A stretch of DNA of 64,000 nucleotides from Aquilaria yunnanensis (lineage: Eukaryota; Streptophyta; Magnoliopsida; Malvales; Thymelaeaceae). Below are positions 24,601-35,426 of the stretch, piece by piece. The stretch's first letter is position 1. Each line of letters opens with the position of its first letter. A program made the translations under genes and the position numbers. The stretch lies in NCBI GenBank assembly GCA_039654915.1, contig CM077597.1, forward strand, positions 91,638,001 through 91,702,000. The letters run 5' to 3'. The notes below the pieces were generated by a model. It had not been told where the DNA came from, did not search any database, and saw only the letters and a program-made list of their open reading frames with translations.

Positions 24601-26297
24601 ATTTCAGAAATTTATATAAAAGCTAACCATGTAATAATTTTGCAATGTACCACCAACTTGGAAGAAGCGTGCAACAGAATAAGCAACATCTTCAGCAGTC
24701 CTATGAGGGTCAGCTCCTCCCCAACTCTTAAACCTACACATTATTGCAATTTTTTATAAGAAAGAAATTATCCATTTTATATTTTGTACAATATATTTTA
24801 GAAAGAAAAAATATATTGAAATTACAAACTTCACCATCCAGTCCAATTTTCGGTCCACATTTTAGGAGTACTGGGATTAGTTGGTGTATATTGATGACAA
24901 TACCAACCATTGCAGGTTTCGAGCTGTTACAAAAGTGAAATTTAAACTTATTTACATGAAAAAAATTAAATTTCAAGAATTTTCTTGATAGAGAATATCT
25001 TAGTATGTAGACTACCATTGGCTTGGGGGCATCTTTTTGTTGGCACATAATCCATGGAACTCCAATATCCAATGAAGTAGCCAATTTTGCGCACCAATCT
25101 ATATAAACTTTTCCATCTTCACCGTAGACATCCATCACATTGCCATACTCATTTTCAATCTTGTAGACAGAAAAAGAGGTGTTATAGATTAAAAAAAATG
25201 AAGGGAGAGCAGTTTTATAATAAAAGATAATCAAACTATTGATGTATATTATACCTGAGCAAGAATAATGGGACCTCCTTGTGATGCGAAAAGTCTTTCC
25301 TTTTTCAACATATTAACTATCAATGACGTGAAGTTTTTCATTTCATTCTATCACATAAACAAGAAGATAAAAAAAATTATGAAATGGAATAGAGTCACGC
25401 AAAATAATATTTAAAACCATTTAGGGAAAAGTGTTACCATAAACACATCATTATTTGTACGAATCTCAATATTTGGCATATTATGCAGCCACACAGGCAA
25501 TCCTCTTCATACACAAAAAAAAAAAAAAAATTCATTAATGATAGCTCATTGGATATAGCTGAAATTCAATAGTTTCAAAAGATAAAAAGTAAAATACCCA
25601 TAATTCCATTCTGCACAAACATATGGTCCAATTCGAAGAATAGAATATAGGCCTTCATCTTCAATGGTCTTAATAAAGTGTACAAGATCAAGGTTTCCAG
25701 TGAAATCATATTGGCGACGAGCGGGCTCGTGTACATCCCAAAAAACGTAAGTCTCTATAGCATCTAATCCACCATCTTTTGACTTTTTTATGAGATCTGG
25801 CCACATCTGCCAAACATTAAATGCAGTAAAATTTTATATCAAATAGTAATACTTCAAAGCAAACTTCATCAGCTACTGAGGCAGGGGCGGAGCCATGTAC
25901 AAGCCAGTGGTGGCATTATTGGAAAAACTATGTAAATGGTTTCTGTTTTTATAGAAAATATTCAATATTGAATTTTAGATAACAACCCCGCTCATTACGA
26001 AGTAAACAAAATTAGTTTTTGCTACCCTGCTAAGATAATTCTTTGACTCTACCCTTATGGTAAGGTGCTTGTAGTGGGTGTGTGTGTAATAGAGAAAAAC
26101 CAAACTAAAGCTGAACGTGAAACTACAAAATGAACCTCTGTGGTACTTCGGGGGTAATGGATGGAACCCGAAAGCAAGACCCTTCGTTTTCCATCTATGA
26201 GGATAGCTCTTTCATCGTGTGAAACATTAGAAGCAGAAGCACATGAAACAAGAAAACAAAAGCAAAGCAACAGTATGGTAGAAGAGTTTAGAGCCAT
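21628..26297 (-). CDS. BGAL: Beta-galactosidase, GH35, with C-terminal galactose-lectin domain
   Basis: This secreted enzyme releases terminal beta-D-galactose from cell-wall polysaccharides and glycoproteins in the apoplast. Seventeen exons, all with GT/AG junctions that keep frame: 26297-26136, 25806-25598, 25504-25438, 25347-25255, 25159-25016, 24923-24835, 24733-24628, 24546-24459, 24375-24260, 24185-24024, 23605-23415, 23225-23122, 23026-22917, 22817-22584, 22498-22284, 22119-21840, 21735-21628. They give 2478 nt, 825 residues plus stop, a normal length. A signal peptide covers about residues 1-22 (hydrophobic core [12 protein letters not shown]). The GH35 signature [13 protein letters not shown] is at about 170-182, with the acid/base Glu in NEY; the nucleophile Glu is in WTENWTGW at about 250. 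WDVHEP and [10 protein letters not shown] are conserved. The Cys-rich lectin domain (about 746-825) ends KRLAIEAIC. The sequence recalls the Arabidopsis BGAL7/BGAL15 clade; this is from memory. Nothing is broken. Intron 1 holds an AGGGGCGGAGCCA fragment of hAT-MITE type. Confidence 0.95.
25880..25960. mobile_element. hAT-MITE end remnant in intron 1 of the beta-galactosidase gene
   Basis: CAGGGGCGGAGCCATGTACAA inside the intron is the standard terminal sequence of plant hAT MITEs (CAG-GGCGGA-CCA). The opposite end and an 8-bp target duplication could not be found, so this is an eroded copy. Confidence 0.4.
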
Positions 26298-26356
26298 TTT
26301 CCAAGGGAGAGGAGGAAAGCAATAGCTTGGGTTTGGGTGACTTAAAGTAAGCCTGA

Positions 26357-26366
26357 ATATATATAG
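26357..26366 (-). promoter_or_regulatory. TATA box of the beta-galactosidase gene
   Basis: On the minus strand CTATATATATTC lies about 60-70 bp before the ATG at 26297. That leaves room for a start about 30 bp downstream and a short leader. Confidence 0.5.
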
Positions 26367-26369
26367 AGA

Positions 26370-27137
26370 CGGACTTGGCGCATAGTGAGGATGGCTTTGA
26401 TTCTTATAAATCTTATCAATAGACTTTTCAATTAACCAATAACAAAATTATATTATCAAGATTTAATAGGATTGTTGGGAAGGTTGACGAGGCCCCTTCC
26501 GTTGAGCATATCAAGGTGTATCTTTTTTCTTTAATTTTTTCTTCTTATTTGTATCTTAATATCTCCAATTTTCGGATTAAATATAAATAAGTGCCTTAGC
26601 AGCCCTCAAACTCTTACACATTGCGAATCAAGTGAATAGGTAAACAACAACAAAAGAAGAAGAATGTTATGTAAAATACTAACTTTTGATCCAAATCTGA
26701 GTTCAAATGACCTATAGAGAAGTTGTTTATTATTATTGTTGTTATTGTTAATGTTATTTTGGAGTCACTAGCGAAAAAACTAAATGTTTATGATTCCCTG
26801 CTAGTATTGATCTTTGAAAAAAAAAACTACAATATCTCCATATACATAAGCTATATTATAAGCTTGGATTTACCAACTAGTTTTATGGATAAGAAAAAAA
26901 ATATAGAAAAAGGTTTCCCAAATAATTCAAAAAATACATAAACATTTTCACAATCAAAAGACCGCACACGATTTTATCCATTGACGAAACAAATACATGA
27001 ATTTGGCTGATAGATAAAAGATATTTCTAAGCCAGGCTTGCCATTGTAATATGCAAGACTTTGTACACAAACTAACCCGGAATATAATAAATAGACAAAA
27101 TAAAAAAGGTAAAGGGACCAAAAAAATTGAAATGCCA
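26370..27137. other. Intergenic DNA upstream of the beta-galactosidase gene
   Basis: AT-rich and without recognisable genes. It presumably includes the upstream promoter of the beta-galactosidase gene. A 72-codon frame at 26723-26941 is low-complexity K/N/I-rich sequence and is not called. Confidence 0.4.
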
Positions 27138-27620
27138 AATCTATCTAATATATATTATAAAAGTAGGATATACTTCAGGATAAAAATGATTTTTCACTTA
27201 ACAGACACAATATAGTATTGACATGTGGCAGATTTAACATTTTAGGTAAGAAATTTAATATTATTTACTCCAATTTTCAGTTGTGCCCTTTAACCAATTT
27301 GACCTCCAATAATGCAGAATGAAACGGAACATTTGAAGCTTTAAAACAAAACTGAAAAAGTCAATGCAATGTTTTTTTTTTCTTAATTGTAAATGCTACA
27401 TCAATCTTTACCATTTTTTATTTTCACTTAGCTCTCACCTAAATCCCCAATTTTCTCTCTGATTTTGACCAACAAACCTTCACATAAATCAATCTTCTCT
27501 CCATCCTTTTCATCTCTAAGCTAAATCAAAGAGAGGGTTCCACTTTTGATTCAAATATATGCAATTTTTTTTTATGGAAATGAATTTTTTCTTGAGGAGA
27601 TATTTTTTTGTAGTATTGAG
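27138..27620. other. Possible Helitron-like end (TCTAATATATATTATAAAAG)
   Basis: The end motif and the following ACATGTGGCAGATTTAA segment are shared with 16841-16920. A 3' CTRR end with a hairpin was not found. Confidence 0.25.
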
Positions 27621-27639
27621 GGAGATGGGTTTTGCTGCG

Positions 27640-27860
27640 GAAGCAGATCGGTGCCATGAGGGCATTCGTGGTAGTGGCACGTAGAACAGAACCTATTCTT
27701 AATTATCTCTCAGTTCATCTGTGTCTGTTGGTTTTCATTGTTGTCTATGGCAAGATGGATTTGTGTATATATAGTCAAACAGGTCGCATTACAAGTATTT
27801 GGATGCCACACGTGCACATGGAGAGCGGATCCTTGCATGCCAAGGGAATGGTTTTACATG
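27640..27860 (+). repeat. Duplicated upstream block of the peptide genes, copy near pseudogene 1
   Basis: The segment GTCTATGGCAAGATGGAT ... GTCAAACAGGTCGCATTA ... CCACACGTGCACATGGA recurs at 36855-36943 and 51510-51615, each about 1.1-1.2 kb before a peptide copy where that spacing is intact. It belongs to the peptide gene promoter unit and is not itself coding, although a 93-codon frame crosses it. Confidence 0.7.
27809..27814. promoter_or_regulatory. G-box CACGTG in the duplicated upstream block (copy 1)
   Basis: CACGTG in the context CCACACGTGCACATGG, conserved in all three upstream blocks. G-boxes are bound by bZIP and bHLH factors in plants. Function here is inference. Confidence 0.4.
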
Positions 27861-27914
27861 TCATCAAAAGTCTTAATATTGCTCCAGTTGATCAAGCTAC
27901 AAGGATCTCATAAT

Positions 27915-28660
27915 CTTAATACCCCACCAACTGGTGTTTTTAGCCCTTGAATTCGTCAATTTGTGTACTTTATCCTTTGAATATAAACTCGGTCGTAACT
28001 CATCACCTTAACTTGGTAAGATGTTGTGACCCATTAAATCGTAAACGCCACTTCTTTCTCTATTGGGTAAACTTCACTGAAAGTCCCCAACCTTTTATTT
28101 TTCAACATATTTTCTTCCCCTAAAATCATAAATGGCTTGATTCGGGATTCCTTCCCCAGCCTTTGGAAAAGACAAATAAATCTTTCCTAATTTGAACTTA
28201 GACCAACTTAGGCCCCCAAAGTATCCCAACCAATTCAGTACTTATATTTTTGGTAATTATTAAGCCCAAAATAATTTGGACACGATAAAACATTTAATTA
28301 CTTTGTAAAAAAATTTTATGCAAGTGATTATTAATTAAATATAGTGTTAGCTTTCAAATAGCATTTATTCTAGATAAAAATAGGTAAAAATGAAAATAAA
28401 GGATTATTAATTAGAAATTAAAGAACATATATCTGGAAGTAGACACAACAACATGACATTATATAAACCATAGAGCTTTTCTTTTGTTTTGATTTTTTTT
28501 ATGGTTATGGTTTTATCCATAGCAACTATAGTATTACTCATCCAAAAAGGAAAGAGATTTAGGTTTTTCAAAATTCTAACAAAATCTATTGAGACATTGG
28601 AGACTAATTATACTTTTAAAGTATGCACTCTCTTATTTATGGCAGTGAATACTCATGATA
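27915..28660. other. Upstream region of peptide pseudogene 1
   Basis: Shares scattered stretches (TATCCCAACCAATTCAGT ... ATTATTAAGCC ... GACACGATAAAACAT) with 39700-39800 and 51970-52060. It is part of the duplicated unit; no gene. Confidence 0.5.
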
Positions 28661-28960
28661 AAAAATAATATTGGATATACACAATATGAAATTACAGTAG
28701 ACACCAACAAAAAAACATTATAATTCTAAAGGATATAGCTAGTTCACGAGGCTTCTTTCCTTTTTTTTTTTTTTTTTTTTGCTTGTCATACAGCAATGGG
28801 AAGGCCAGCGGTAGCAAAGCAACCAGAAAACAGTCACATAGATCAGCACATATCCCTTCACCAACACGCCTAACTAAGACGTTCATTTGAACAAAAATGT
28901 TTTCGTTGTTCGTGTTGTATTGATCGTGTTAATGCTAAAAATGTCGTCGTTTCAAGCGTG
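28660..28960 (+). repeat. Tandem-duplicated segment, first copy (partner 30100-30450)
   Basis: From TTGGATATACACAATATGAA through ATAGCTAGTTCACGAGG to the start of the peptide pseudogene this block is nearly identical to 30113-30450. A roughly 1.4-kb stepwise tandem duplication thus created pseudogenes 1 and 2. Confidence 0.8.
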
Positions 28961-29120
28961 AAGAGGGTGGTGGGAAGCAAATGGCTTCTAAACAATCCCT
29001 TGAACTCATCCCATGCTACAACCCTAGTAGATTGGGCCGCCCAGCGTGTTGACGACCAACAACCCAGTGAGGCTCACTTGTCGGACAAGTCAGTTCTAAA
29101 TACCGGGAACGGTATCCATT
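28879..29120 (+). pseudogene. Secreted-peptide pseudogene 1
   Basis: Aligned with the intact gene at 52816, the start ATG has become ACG and one base is lost within the first five codons. The Arg codon just after the signal peptide has become TGA, and another stop follows. Between the breaks the signal-peptide core (NKNVFVVRVVLIVLMLK) and SSFQA are still readable, and a later frame keeps LSDKSVLNTGN, which corresponds to the LSD...RSVPSPG tail of the family. The SPGxGH ending is lost. It can make no peptide. Confidence 0.75.
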
Positions 29121-29164
29121 ATTTTGCCCCGGCAGGCATGCTTCTAGCTGTAGCTAACTAGTTC

Positions 29165-30100
29165 CTTATCACTATTGTTATTTGATTTCGGAACTAGTAA
29201 GTACTCGTTGTGTTTCATGATCAAAATGTGTTAACGTACTAGCTAATATACTGAAAACAATGGTGCTAGTTGAGCATTATAATGTAATTTTTTCTTTTCC
29301 TATTTTTAAGAAGTGCTACAATGCAATGTGACCTTGACTTTATATTATGCAGTACTAAAATAATGATTATATCGCTTCTTGACATGTGGCATCTTATTTT
29401 ATACATCACACTACACAATAGTAATAGCAAACTGATGGGTTCCGATAAATAAACCTATAACTAAAGATAACGTAAAAGATTCTTTAGTTGTACGTCCAAG
29501 GGCAACTTTCCAATGATTAAGACAGTAAGCTATCAGAAATGCATTTGAGTGCTGGATATAATAAGCAATGCATAGTATTCAGAGTTTGGTTTTTATAAGC
29601 TCCTTGGCTGGGCGATTATAGTATGAATGTGTCCTCCTTACAAATGGTAATGGCTAGGATTGGATCCCTTAAAGGTGATCTTAATTACTTGTCCACAGGC
29701 TTATGGAAATGGGCCTATGTTTCGCTCCCCTTAGGTTGGGCTTGTGCAGGTCTGGGCCATTCCTTGGTATATAAAGTATTTTTTTTAACACTTAAAAGCA
29801 ATTACAAGATATACAAGAGTATGAGAAATTAGTTAGAAAAGTTTGGGGAAATATGATGTTTCTTAAAACCGGAACGACTTCAAGTCATAATTTATTCTAG
29901 TCGTGCATAATGCGCCTCAGTGGGAATCAAACCCTATTGGAGGCTGGGGGACATCCAAGCCTTAGCCACGCTTCCAGGCAGCTGTAGACTGGTATAGAAG
30001 AGTGTTGATATAACTTATTGGAGCATACAACCAGTATATAAAAGTGTAGATATAACTTACTGGAGCATACAACCAAAATAATTTGTTTTTGGTACAGACA
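29165..30100. other. Intergenic DNA between peptide pseudogenes 1 and 2
   Basis: No gene was recognised. It includes the SINE-like stretch listed at 29905-29990. A 69-codon frame at 29623-29832 has no recognisable motif. Confidence 0.4.
29905..29990 (-). mobile_element. tRNA-like SINE fragment
   Basis: On the minus strand GTGGCTAAGGCTTGGATGTC resembles a pol III box A region, and GGGTTTGATTCCCAC resembles box B about 30-35 bp later. The arrangement is tRNA-like, but stems do not pair well. The class is inferred. Confidence 0.35.
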
Positions 30101-30252
30101 ACTAAAAAATAATATTGGATATACACAATATGAAATTATATTAGACACCAACAAAAAAACATTATACTTCCAAAGGATTATAGCTAGTTCACGAGGTTTG
30201 TTTCTTTTACTTTTTTTCTCTTGTCGCTTGTCCTACAAGTTACTAGTGAATT

Positions 30253-30263
30253 CTATATAAATA
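30253..30263 (+). promoter_or_regulatory. TATA box of peptide pseudogene 2
   Basis: CTATATAAATA about 90-100 bp before the ATG at 30353. The same element and spacing occur before the copies at 31459, 40371 and 52816. Confidence 0.45.
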
Positions 30264-30352
30264 CAGCAATGGAAAGGCCAGCAGGCAGCAAAGCAACAAG
30301 AAAACAAACACATAGATCATCATATATCCCTTCACTAACACGCCTAACTAAG

Positions 30353-30450
30353 ATGTCCATTTGAACAAAAATGTTTTCGTTGTTTGTGTTGTATTGATCA
30401 TGTTAATGCTACAAACGCCGTCGTTTCAAGCGCGAAGGGGATGGTAATTC
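30353..30450 (+). pseudogene. Secreted-peptide pseudogene 2 (frameshifted and truncated)
   Basis: The ATG survives, but one base is missing in codons 2-4 relative to the intact gene, so the frame stops at TGA within four codons. Beyond the shift the signal-peptide core (NKNVFVVCVVLIMLMLQ) and TPSFQARRG are preserved. Then homology ends abruptly in AT-rich DNA, so the mature part is absent. Confidence 0.75.
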
Positions 30451-30459
30451 GACCATGTA

Positions 30460-31340
30460 ATCATATTTCTTTTTGCATTCTGAAAGTAATCATACTTCAT
30501 TTTGAACATTAATGTAAATTGAAAGTTAAACTGAGAATGACTTAATTGATTAGATTATAGTTCCATCAAGTTCACCAACAAGTTCTGTAGCGCTTTACGT
30601 CACCAACAAGTGCATTCCCTCCTACCCCTTAGAGCTATCCCCTAACCCTATCTTGTGTATAATTAATGATGCTGATTACCAAAAAGAAAAGTATGTTACT
30701 CCCCCTCTGCTTTTCAGTCCAACAAAAACGGGGGATGAGCCAAACTGATATACAATCCATGCATGAATCTTTGAATGCTTCTGCAATAGTCGCACAAAAT
30801 CTTTCGGGTCTTAAGGTTTCTTGGCCTAATCTCCACGATTCGTCACCATCAATTGTTTCTTGCATGTCTCCATTGTTCTTCACTTCTGAAATCGAAACTT
30901 TGATTATTACGGTACTTCAATAGTGTCGTCTGCCTCATTTGCACTTAATCTGGCAAGATAGTTGTATGGAACCAAACAGATCCTGTTTTAACAGTTTAAT
31001 TTTCTTGTGATTTCCAGCATCTAGCGTGTGATTTTTGAAATGTAATTAATTGGATAAGTGAAAAGTCGGCAATATTGAGAACTCAGTGAGGGACAAGTCA
31101 CTGAATCAACCCACTTGAATTATAGGTTATGATTTTATACATATGGAGATGCTCTTCCATAAGTAAACGGAAGATCTCCCAGGTGTTCGGAACTCCCAGC
31201 TCCAAGCCCAGACCAAAACGAAGAAAACAAGGGAAGAGACACAAGCTCTGGTGGCATAATCTGTTCTGATGTTTTGTACCTAACCCACCACATGACTTGG
31301 ATACCACGTTTCTCTATTTTTGTTTTTCTCTCCTACAGGT
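30460..31340 (+). repeat. Upstream region of peptide copy 3, partly shared with 51280-51480
   Basis: The words CCATGCA...GAATCTTTGA..., AAGGTTTCTTGGCC and GTCACCATCA...TTTCTTCCATGT-like follow the same order at 51290-51460 and, in part, at 36700-36830. This is upstream DNA of the duplicated unit. Open frames in both strands here (30635-30923) are chance. Confidence 0.6.
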
Positions 31341-31354
31341 TACTTCGAAATCCT

Positions 31355-31364
31355 CTATATAAAT
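31355..31364 (+). promoter_or_regulatory. TATA box of peptide gene 3
   Basis: CTATATAAATGGAGCAATAAG, about 100 bp before the ATG at 31459; the same words stand in front of copies 4 and 5. Confidence 0.5.
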
Positions 31365-31458
31365 GGAGCAATAAGAAGCCAGCAATAGCAAAGCAGCAAC
31401 AAAACAGACACACACAGATAACAACATATAGACCTTGATCAAAGCAGTTACAGTTAAG

Positions 31459-31755
31459 ATGTCTGATCTGAACAAAAACGTTGTCCTTGTTTGCATTGTA
31501 CTGATATTGATGCTTCATACGCCGTCGTTTCAAGCGCGAAGAGGGATGTGGGAAGGTGGGAAGCATTTGGCTCCTGATGTGTTTCTAGCCCGTCCGACGG
31601 CCTCATCCCCTGCTGCAACTGTTGCAGGTGAGCATGGCCATGACCAAGAGGGAGGCAATACCGCGTTGTCCGACCGGTCGGTTCCAAGTCCTGGGGCCAG
31701 GGAATTAGGCCAGCCGGCAATATTAGTCTACAGCTACATTGCAAACTATTATTGA
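31459..31755 (+). CDS. PIP/CEP-like secreted peptide precursor, C-terminally frameshifted copy
   Basis: A 98-residue single-exon frame. I chose the ATG at 31459 over one 24 bp upstream because it aligns with the start of the copies at 40371 and 52816 (MS-LNKNVV). Residues 1-27 form a signal peptide ending SFQA. A variable hydrophilic region follows, with EHGHDQ and LSDRSVPSPG near residues 73-82. In the intact sister gene the protein ends SVPSPGVGH and stop. Here one extra base after SPG changes GVGH-stop into GARELGQ and adds about 17 residues to a stop in former 3' UTR. Family knowledge: PIP and CEP peptides are cut from the extreme C-terminus, and the final GxGH matters for activity. So this copy is probably inactive or altered. 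TATA box and leader are intact. Confidence 0.6.
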   Translation: MSDLNKNVVLVCIVLILMLHTPSFQARRGMWEGGKHLAPDVFLARPTASSPAATVAGEHGHDQEGGNTALSDRSVPSPGARELGQPAILVYSYIANYY

Positions 31756-31759
31756 TTCT

Positions 31760-32428
31760 CAACCAATAACTACTCAAGTTATTTCATGCTATTCAAATAC
31801 ACAGGCGCCAATTGAGCGTCAGAAATGTCACCATCATTATTCGTACTATAACAAAAGTAATAAAGGCATCGTTACATCAATTATTTATATATATGCTCGG
31901 ATTAGTACATATTGTATCCAATTTATAGCAATTGGTCAATATATATCTTTTTAAACTTGGGATATGTGAGGTAACACAAGACATATGTATGACAATGTAG
32001 GCACGAATTTGCATTCTAATGCAATTAATGCACCACTAGACACGTTGTTATTATTGTTATTATTATTATCATTATTATTGTTATTCTTATTATTATCATT
32101 ATTATTCACTTTTGGCTGGTAAGCTAGACGGTTCGTGCCCTCTTATTCTTTCTTATTCTTGGCATGTGGCTTGTGCTATGCGACGTTAGTCCCTTGATTA
32201 ATAGGTCGCTAATCAAGCTATAATTCAACTATATAAGATTTTTGAAATTACAAATTGAAGATAATCTAAGAATGTGTATTTACCTCAATAAAAGAAAAAA
32301 GTCGTATACATCATCAGCCGCTCTCCTTTTGTTATTGTCAAACACATAAAATTCTCCTGCAGAGTTTGTTGCAATTGCCAACTTCACATAATCCTGTTCT
32401 ATCGGCAATATCTATAGTATAGATATAT
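31760..32428. other. 3' flank of peptide gene 3
   Basis: GGCGCCAATTGAGCGTCAGAAATGT just past the gene recurs after copies 4 (46575) and 5 (53255), so the duplication unit extends into the 3' flank. No further gene. Confidence 0.5.
32046..32108. repeat. (TTA)n-type microsatellite
   Basis: An interrupted TTATTATTG/TTATTATCA run of about 60 bp. Confidence 0.9.
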
Positions 32429-33221
32429 AGGGATGACAATTGGATAGGTCGGGTAAGGTTTAGGTCAGGTCATTTAGGTTTAGGTTTAATCAAGTTAACA
32501 TGAATTTATGTTCAAGTCGGGTCATTTGTGTTCGAGTTAGGTTGAGTCAAGTTTATTTTGGTTCGAGTTCAATACAGTTCCGGTTAAATTCAGTCTCAGG
32601 TAATTTCAGGTCGGGTTTCAATTCAAACTCAGGTTGTTCAATCGGGTTTATTTGGGTTACTGGTTATTCAATCGGGTTTGTTTGAGTTACTAGTATATAT
32701 GCTGAAATCACTTAATCGATTTGATTTTTTTGTTTAGTTTTTGTTAAAATTTAAATTCAATAATTCAAATTTTTTGCAATTAATTTATGTTAATGTTTCT
32801 TTTCTTAGTATGTTAAATTAAAAAATTCAAAAAAAATTTCTAAATTATGTTTCAAAAAATTTACTTTGTGATATCTAACTTTTGCTGTGAAATTGCTATG
32901 AAATATAACTCTAGTTCACCATTACTCTATCAGTGGTTAAACTGCAAAATTTGTAAAATTATTGGTGAAAACAAAAGATTTGAAAGGTTTAGGGACCCAT
33001 TTTTGTAATTATTATGGTGACTAAAATGAAAATTTTTAAAATTTAGATACCTTATTGGATTGAACTTAAAAATTTAGGGACCAATGTTGTAATTTAACAA
33101 TTACCTACAAAGATTATCAATTTTACTAAATATGGAAGTTACTTATTTTAGAAGAACCCAAATAAGAAATTTATTAAATATGAAAGTATCTGAATAATAG
33201 ACTTATTAAATATAGATGTTC

Positions 33222-34179
33222 TTTTTTTCTTTTTAGGCTAAAGGCAAAATTTCATTAAGCACCAAATAATACCTCAATACAAATAAACCTAGAATAGAGA
33301 TGGCCACTAGGCCGGATTAGCCAAGGCCCTACCCGGACCCGGCTTGAGGTCAAACTTAGCTTGGCTTGGTCAAACTCAACTTAGCATTTGGTGAGGCGAA
33401 TGTGGGCCAGGAGGAAAAGGGAAGCTCACATTGACACAATCTGCCCAAATAAAATGGTTAACCTGGACCAAACTGGACCGGTCTAGAACTTGTTTAAGTC
33501 AGGTTGACTGTTTTCAATAAACCATTGCAGCATTTAAAATTTAAAAAAAAAAATTGGAAAACAAAAGGACTTTAATTTGTTGAATCTAATCATTTTTTTT
33601 CTTGGGTGCTTTTCGCAATTTCCTATTGGATTTAGAGAAAAGTTACAAGAAAATATAGATGGTGATCCAAGGCGATGAAGGAGAACCAGAAATCTGCTTT
33701 TGATCAAGGAAGGGAAAGTAAAACTTTTTTTTTTATTAAAGTAACAGAAAAGGTGCCCAAACTTGTAACTTGAATGTTAGAAGAAGGAATATTTTTGCCC
33801 TCGCAAGGCTTTCGCTTTTTCTTTCCTCCTATGCAAAAAGTCCAACTTCCAAGAAGAATTTTGCTTTTCATTAATAAAATTTATAGCAGCAATGATGTTT
33901 TTTCTCAAATTAAAACATATTTATCCAAATAATTACACTCGAATAATGTTTGGAACCATCTTTTGAGACCTTTTTCTGTCATCAGGAAAACTCGGCCCGG
34001 CACAGAACACCCCCGACCCAACCTGGGCCAGAGTCAAGCCTAGCCTAGGCTGGGCCCAACTCGCATATAGGCGGGTTGTGCTTGAGCCTAGAATTCCCAA
34101 CCCAAGGTCGGCCCACCAGCTACATCTCTAACCTAGGCATACCCAGGGAACTCAAAAATCAACAACTTCATAAACAAAC
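33222..34179 (-). mobile_element. 5'-truncated LINE tail with 15-bp target duplication (split by a MITE)
   Basis: Without the nested MITE about 120 bp remain. The minus strand ends in a GGCTAAAAAGAAAAAAAG tail, the poly(A) of a LINE. The body matches the LINE 3' end at 49165-49230 (TTTCATTAAGCA...TCAATACAAATA). The flanks TAAATATAGATGTTC (33207-33221) and TAAATATGGATGTTC (34180-34194) form a 15-bp target duplication with one change. Confidence 0.65.
33295..34130. mobile_element. hAT MITE nested in the LINE tail, 836 bp
   Basis: It starts TAGAGATGGCCACTAGGCC and ends GGCCCACCAGCTACATCTCTA, whose reverse complement begins TAGAGATG. The 8-bp flanks ACCTAGAA and ACCTAGGC match at six positions. 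No coding frame. Confidence 0.7.
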
Positions 34180-34261
34180 TAAATATGGATGTTCCTAAAA
34201 AAAGGAAGTTATTAAATATGAAAATCCCCAAATATAAAACTTATTAAATATGAAAGATAAT

Positions 34262-34560
34262 AAAAGATGAAAGTTAAGGTTTAAGATAAATGTTAGAATT
34301 AATTGTTAACGTTTAGGATAAGGCTTAGGAATAAGATTAAGTGTTAAGGTTTAGGGTTTAGTGTTAATTTTAAGGTTAGGGTTTAGGGTTAGGATTGAGG
34401 GCATATGGTTAAGGTTAAAGTTTCAATTAGGGTTAGGGATTAGGATTTACGATTTAGTGTTTAGGTTTAGGTATAGTATTTATAGTTAAGATTAAGGGCT
34501 TATGGTTTAGGTTAGAGTAAGTGTTTAGGGCTTTGGATTTAGATTTAGGATTTATGGTAA
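34262..34560 (+). repeat. Degenerate telomere-like (TTTAGGG) repeat block
   Basis: Many scattered copies of GGTTTAGGGTTTAGTG, GGTTAGGGTTTAGGG and single-base variants fill about 300 bp. The unit is the plant telomere repeat, but the copies are too diverged and mixed for a real telomere; the block is interstitial. Confidence 0.6.
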
Positions 34561-35426
34561 ATTAAATTAAATTTCAAAAACAAATGTTTCAAATTAGTAA
34601 TGCGAGGCACGATGAGAATGTTAATACCAGTGGAAGAAAAAATTATTAAAAAAATTAATTTGACTAAACATAAAAATATCCTAATTTGAAACATTTAAAA
34701 CTAATTGAATCAAATTTCAAACAATGAAGAGAACTATATTCATTAAATAAAATTTCAAATACCCTGATTTAAAACAATTAACTATATTAAATTAATATTA
34801 TATTTACCAATGAAAGTTTGTGCGGCAAACTTGAAATTTGAAATCCAAATAATGAATCCAAGTACATTCAACAAATTTTTGCCTAATTACCAAAAAAATT
34901 TAAAAGACAAATTTTATGCAGCAAATGAAGTTTTCCCTAAATGGATCTATTACTACTCAATCTGGATTAGCCAATGTCTAATTTAACTACTAGATGAGAC
35001 CCAATATGTCAGTTATATGCTTTAAAAGAATATATAAGTAAATCCCTAAATTATGAAATTCCAAAAAAATCATATGTAAAGTATATTATTTTTTAATTTA
35101 TTCTTGAAATACCACTAAATAAAAAATATTTCTATAGCATTTTAAAGTTTCTTAAATTGTATGGTCATAATTGATGTGTAATTTAGATAAGTAGGTAATA
35201 TATAAAACATCACAATTTTTTAAATTTCTGCTGACTATATATTTATATTGATTTGAGTTAAAATCGGGTTATGCTTAGTTTTCTCTGGTTTCACTTTAAT
35301 CGGATTCAGGTTTAGGTCAGGTTAGCTATAGTCAGGTTCGTTTCATTGGCTTTTTTTGGTTAGGTTGGGGCTTGGGTTCGATTGGGTCAAGCCAGATCGT
35401 TTGGTCAGGTCAAATTTTATCATCCT

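Larger units (their letters stand above)
32429..35426. mobile_element. hAT-like non-autonomous element, 3 kb, with nested insertions
   Basis: The ends are AGGGATGACAATTGG and, in reverse complement, AGGATGATAAAATTTG, a short imperfect terminal repeat. Both are followed inward by GGTTNGGTC-rich arrays. The flanks are TATATA-rich, so an 8-bp duplication cannot be read clearly. The left half matches the inverted fragment at 1-599. The interior has no coding frame; it carries a LINE tail (33222-34179) and telomere-like repeats (34262-34560). Confidence 0.6.

Noticed and set aside
24734..25015. Continuation of the beta-galactosidase frame past 25016
   Set aside because: It reads into the intron; GT at 25015-25014 and the AG before 24923 restore the family motif CNGWYC and WTENWTGW in the right frame.
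27632..27950. 93-codon frame with a possible membrane segment
   Set aside because: The same block at 36855 and 51510 does not keep the frame, so it is conserved as upstream DNA and not as protein.
31454..31777. Minus-strand 107-codon frame over peptide gene 3
   Set aside because: The plus frame has a signal peptide, TATA box and paralogs; the minus frame has none and is not kept in the copies.
34262..34560. Real telomere or subtelomere
   Set aside because: The units are heavily diverged, non-continuous and enclosed in a transposon.
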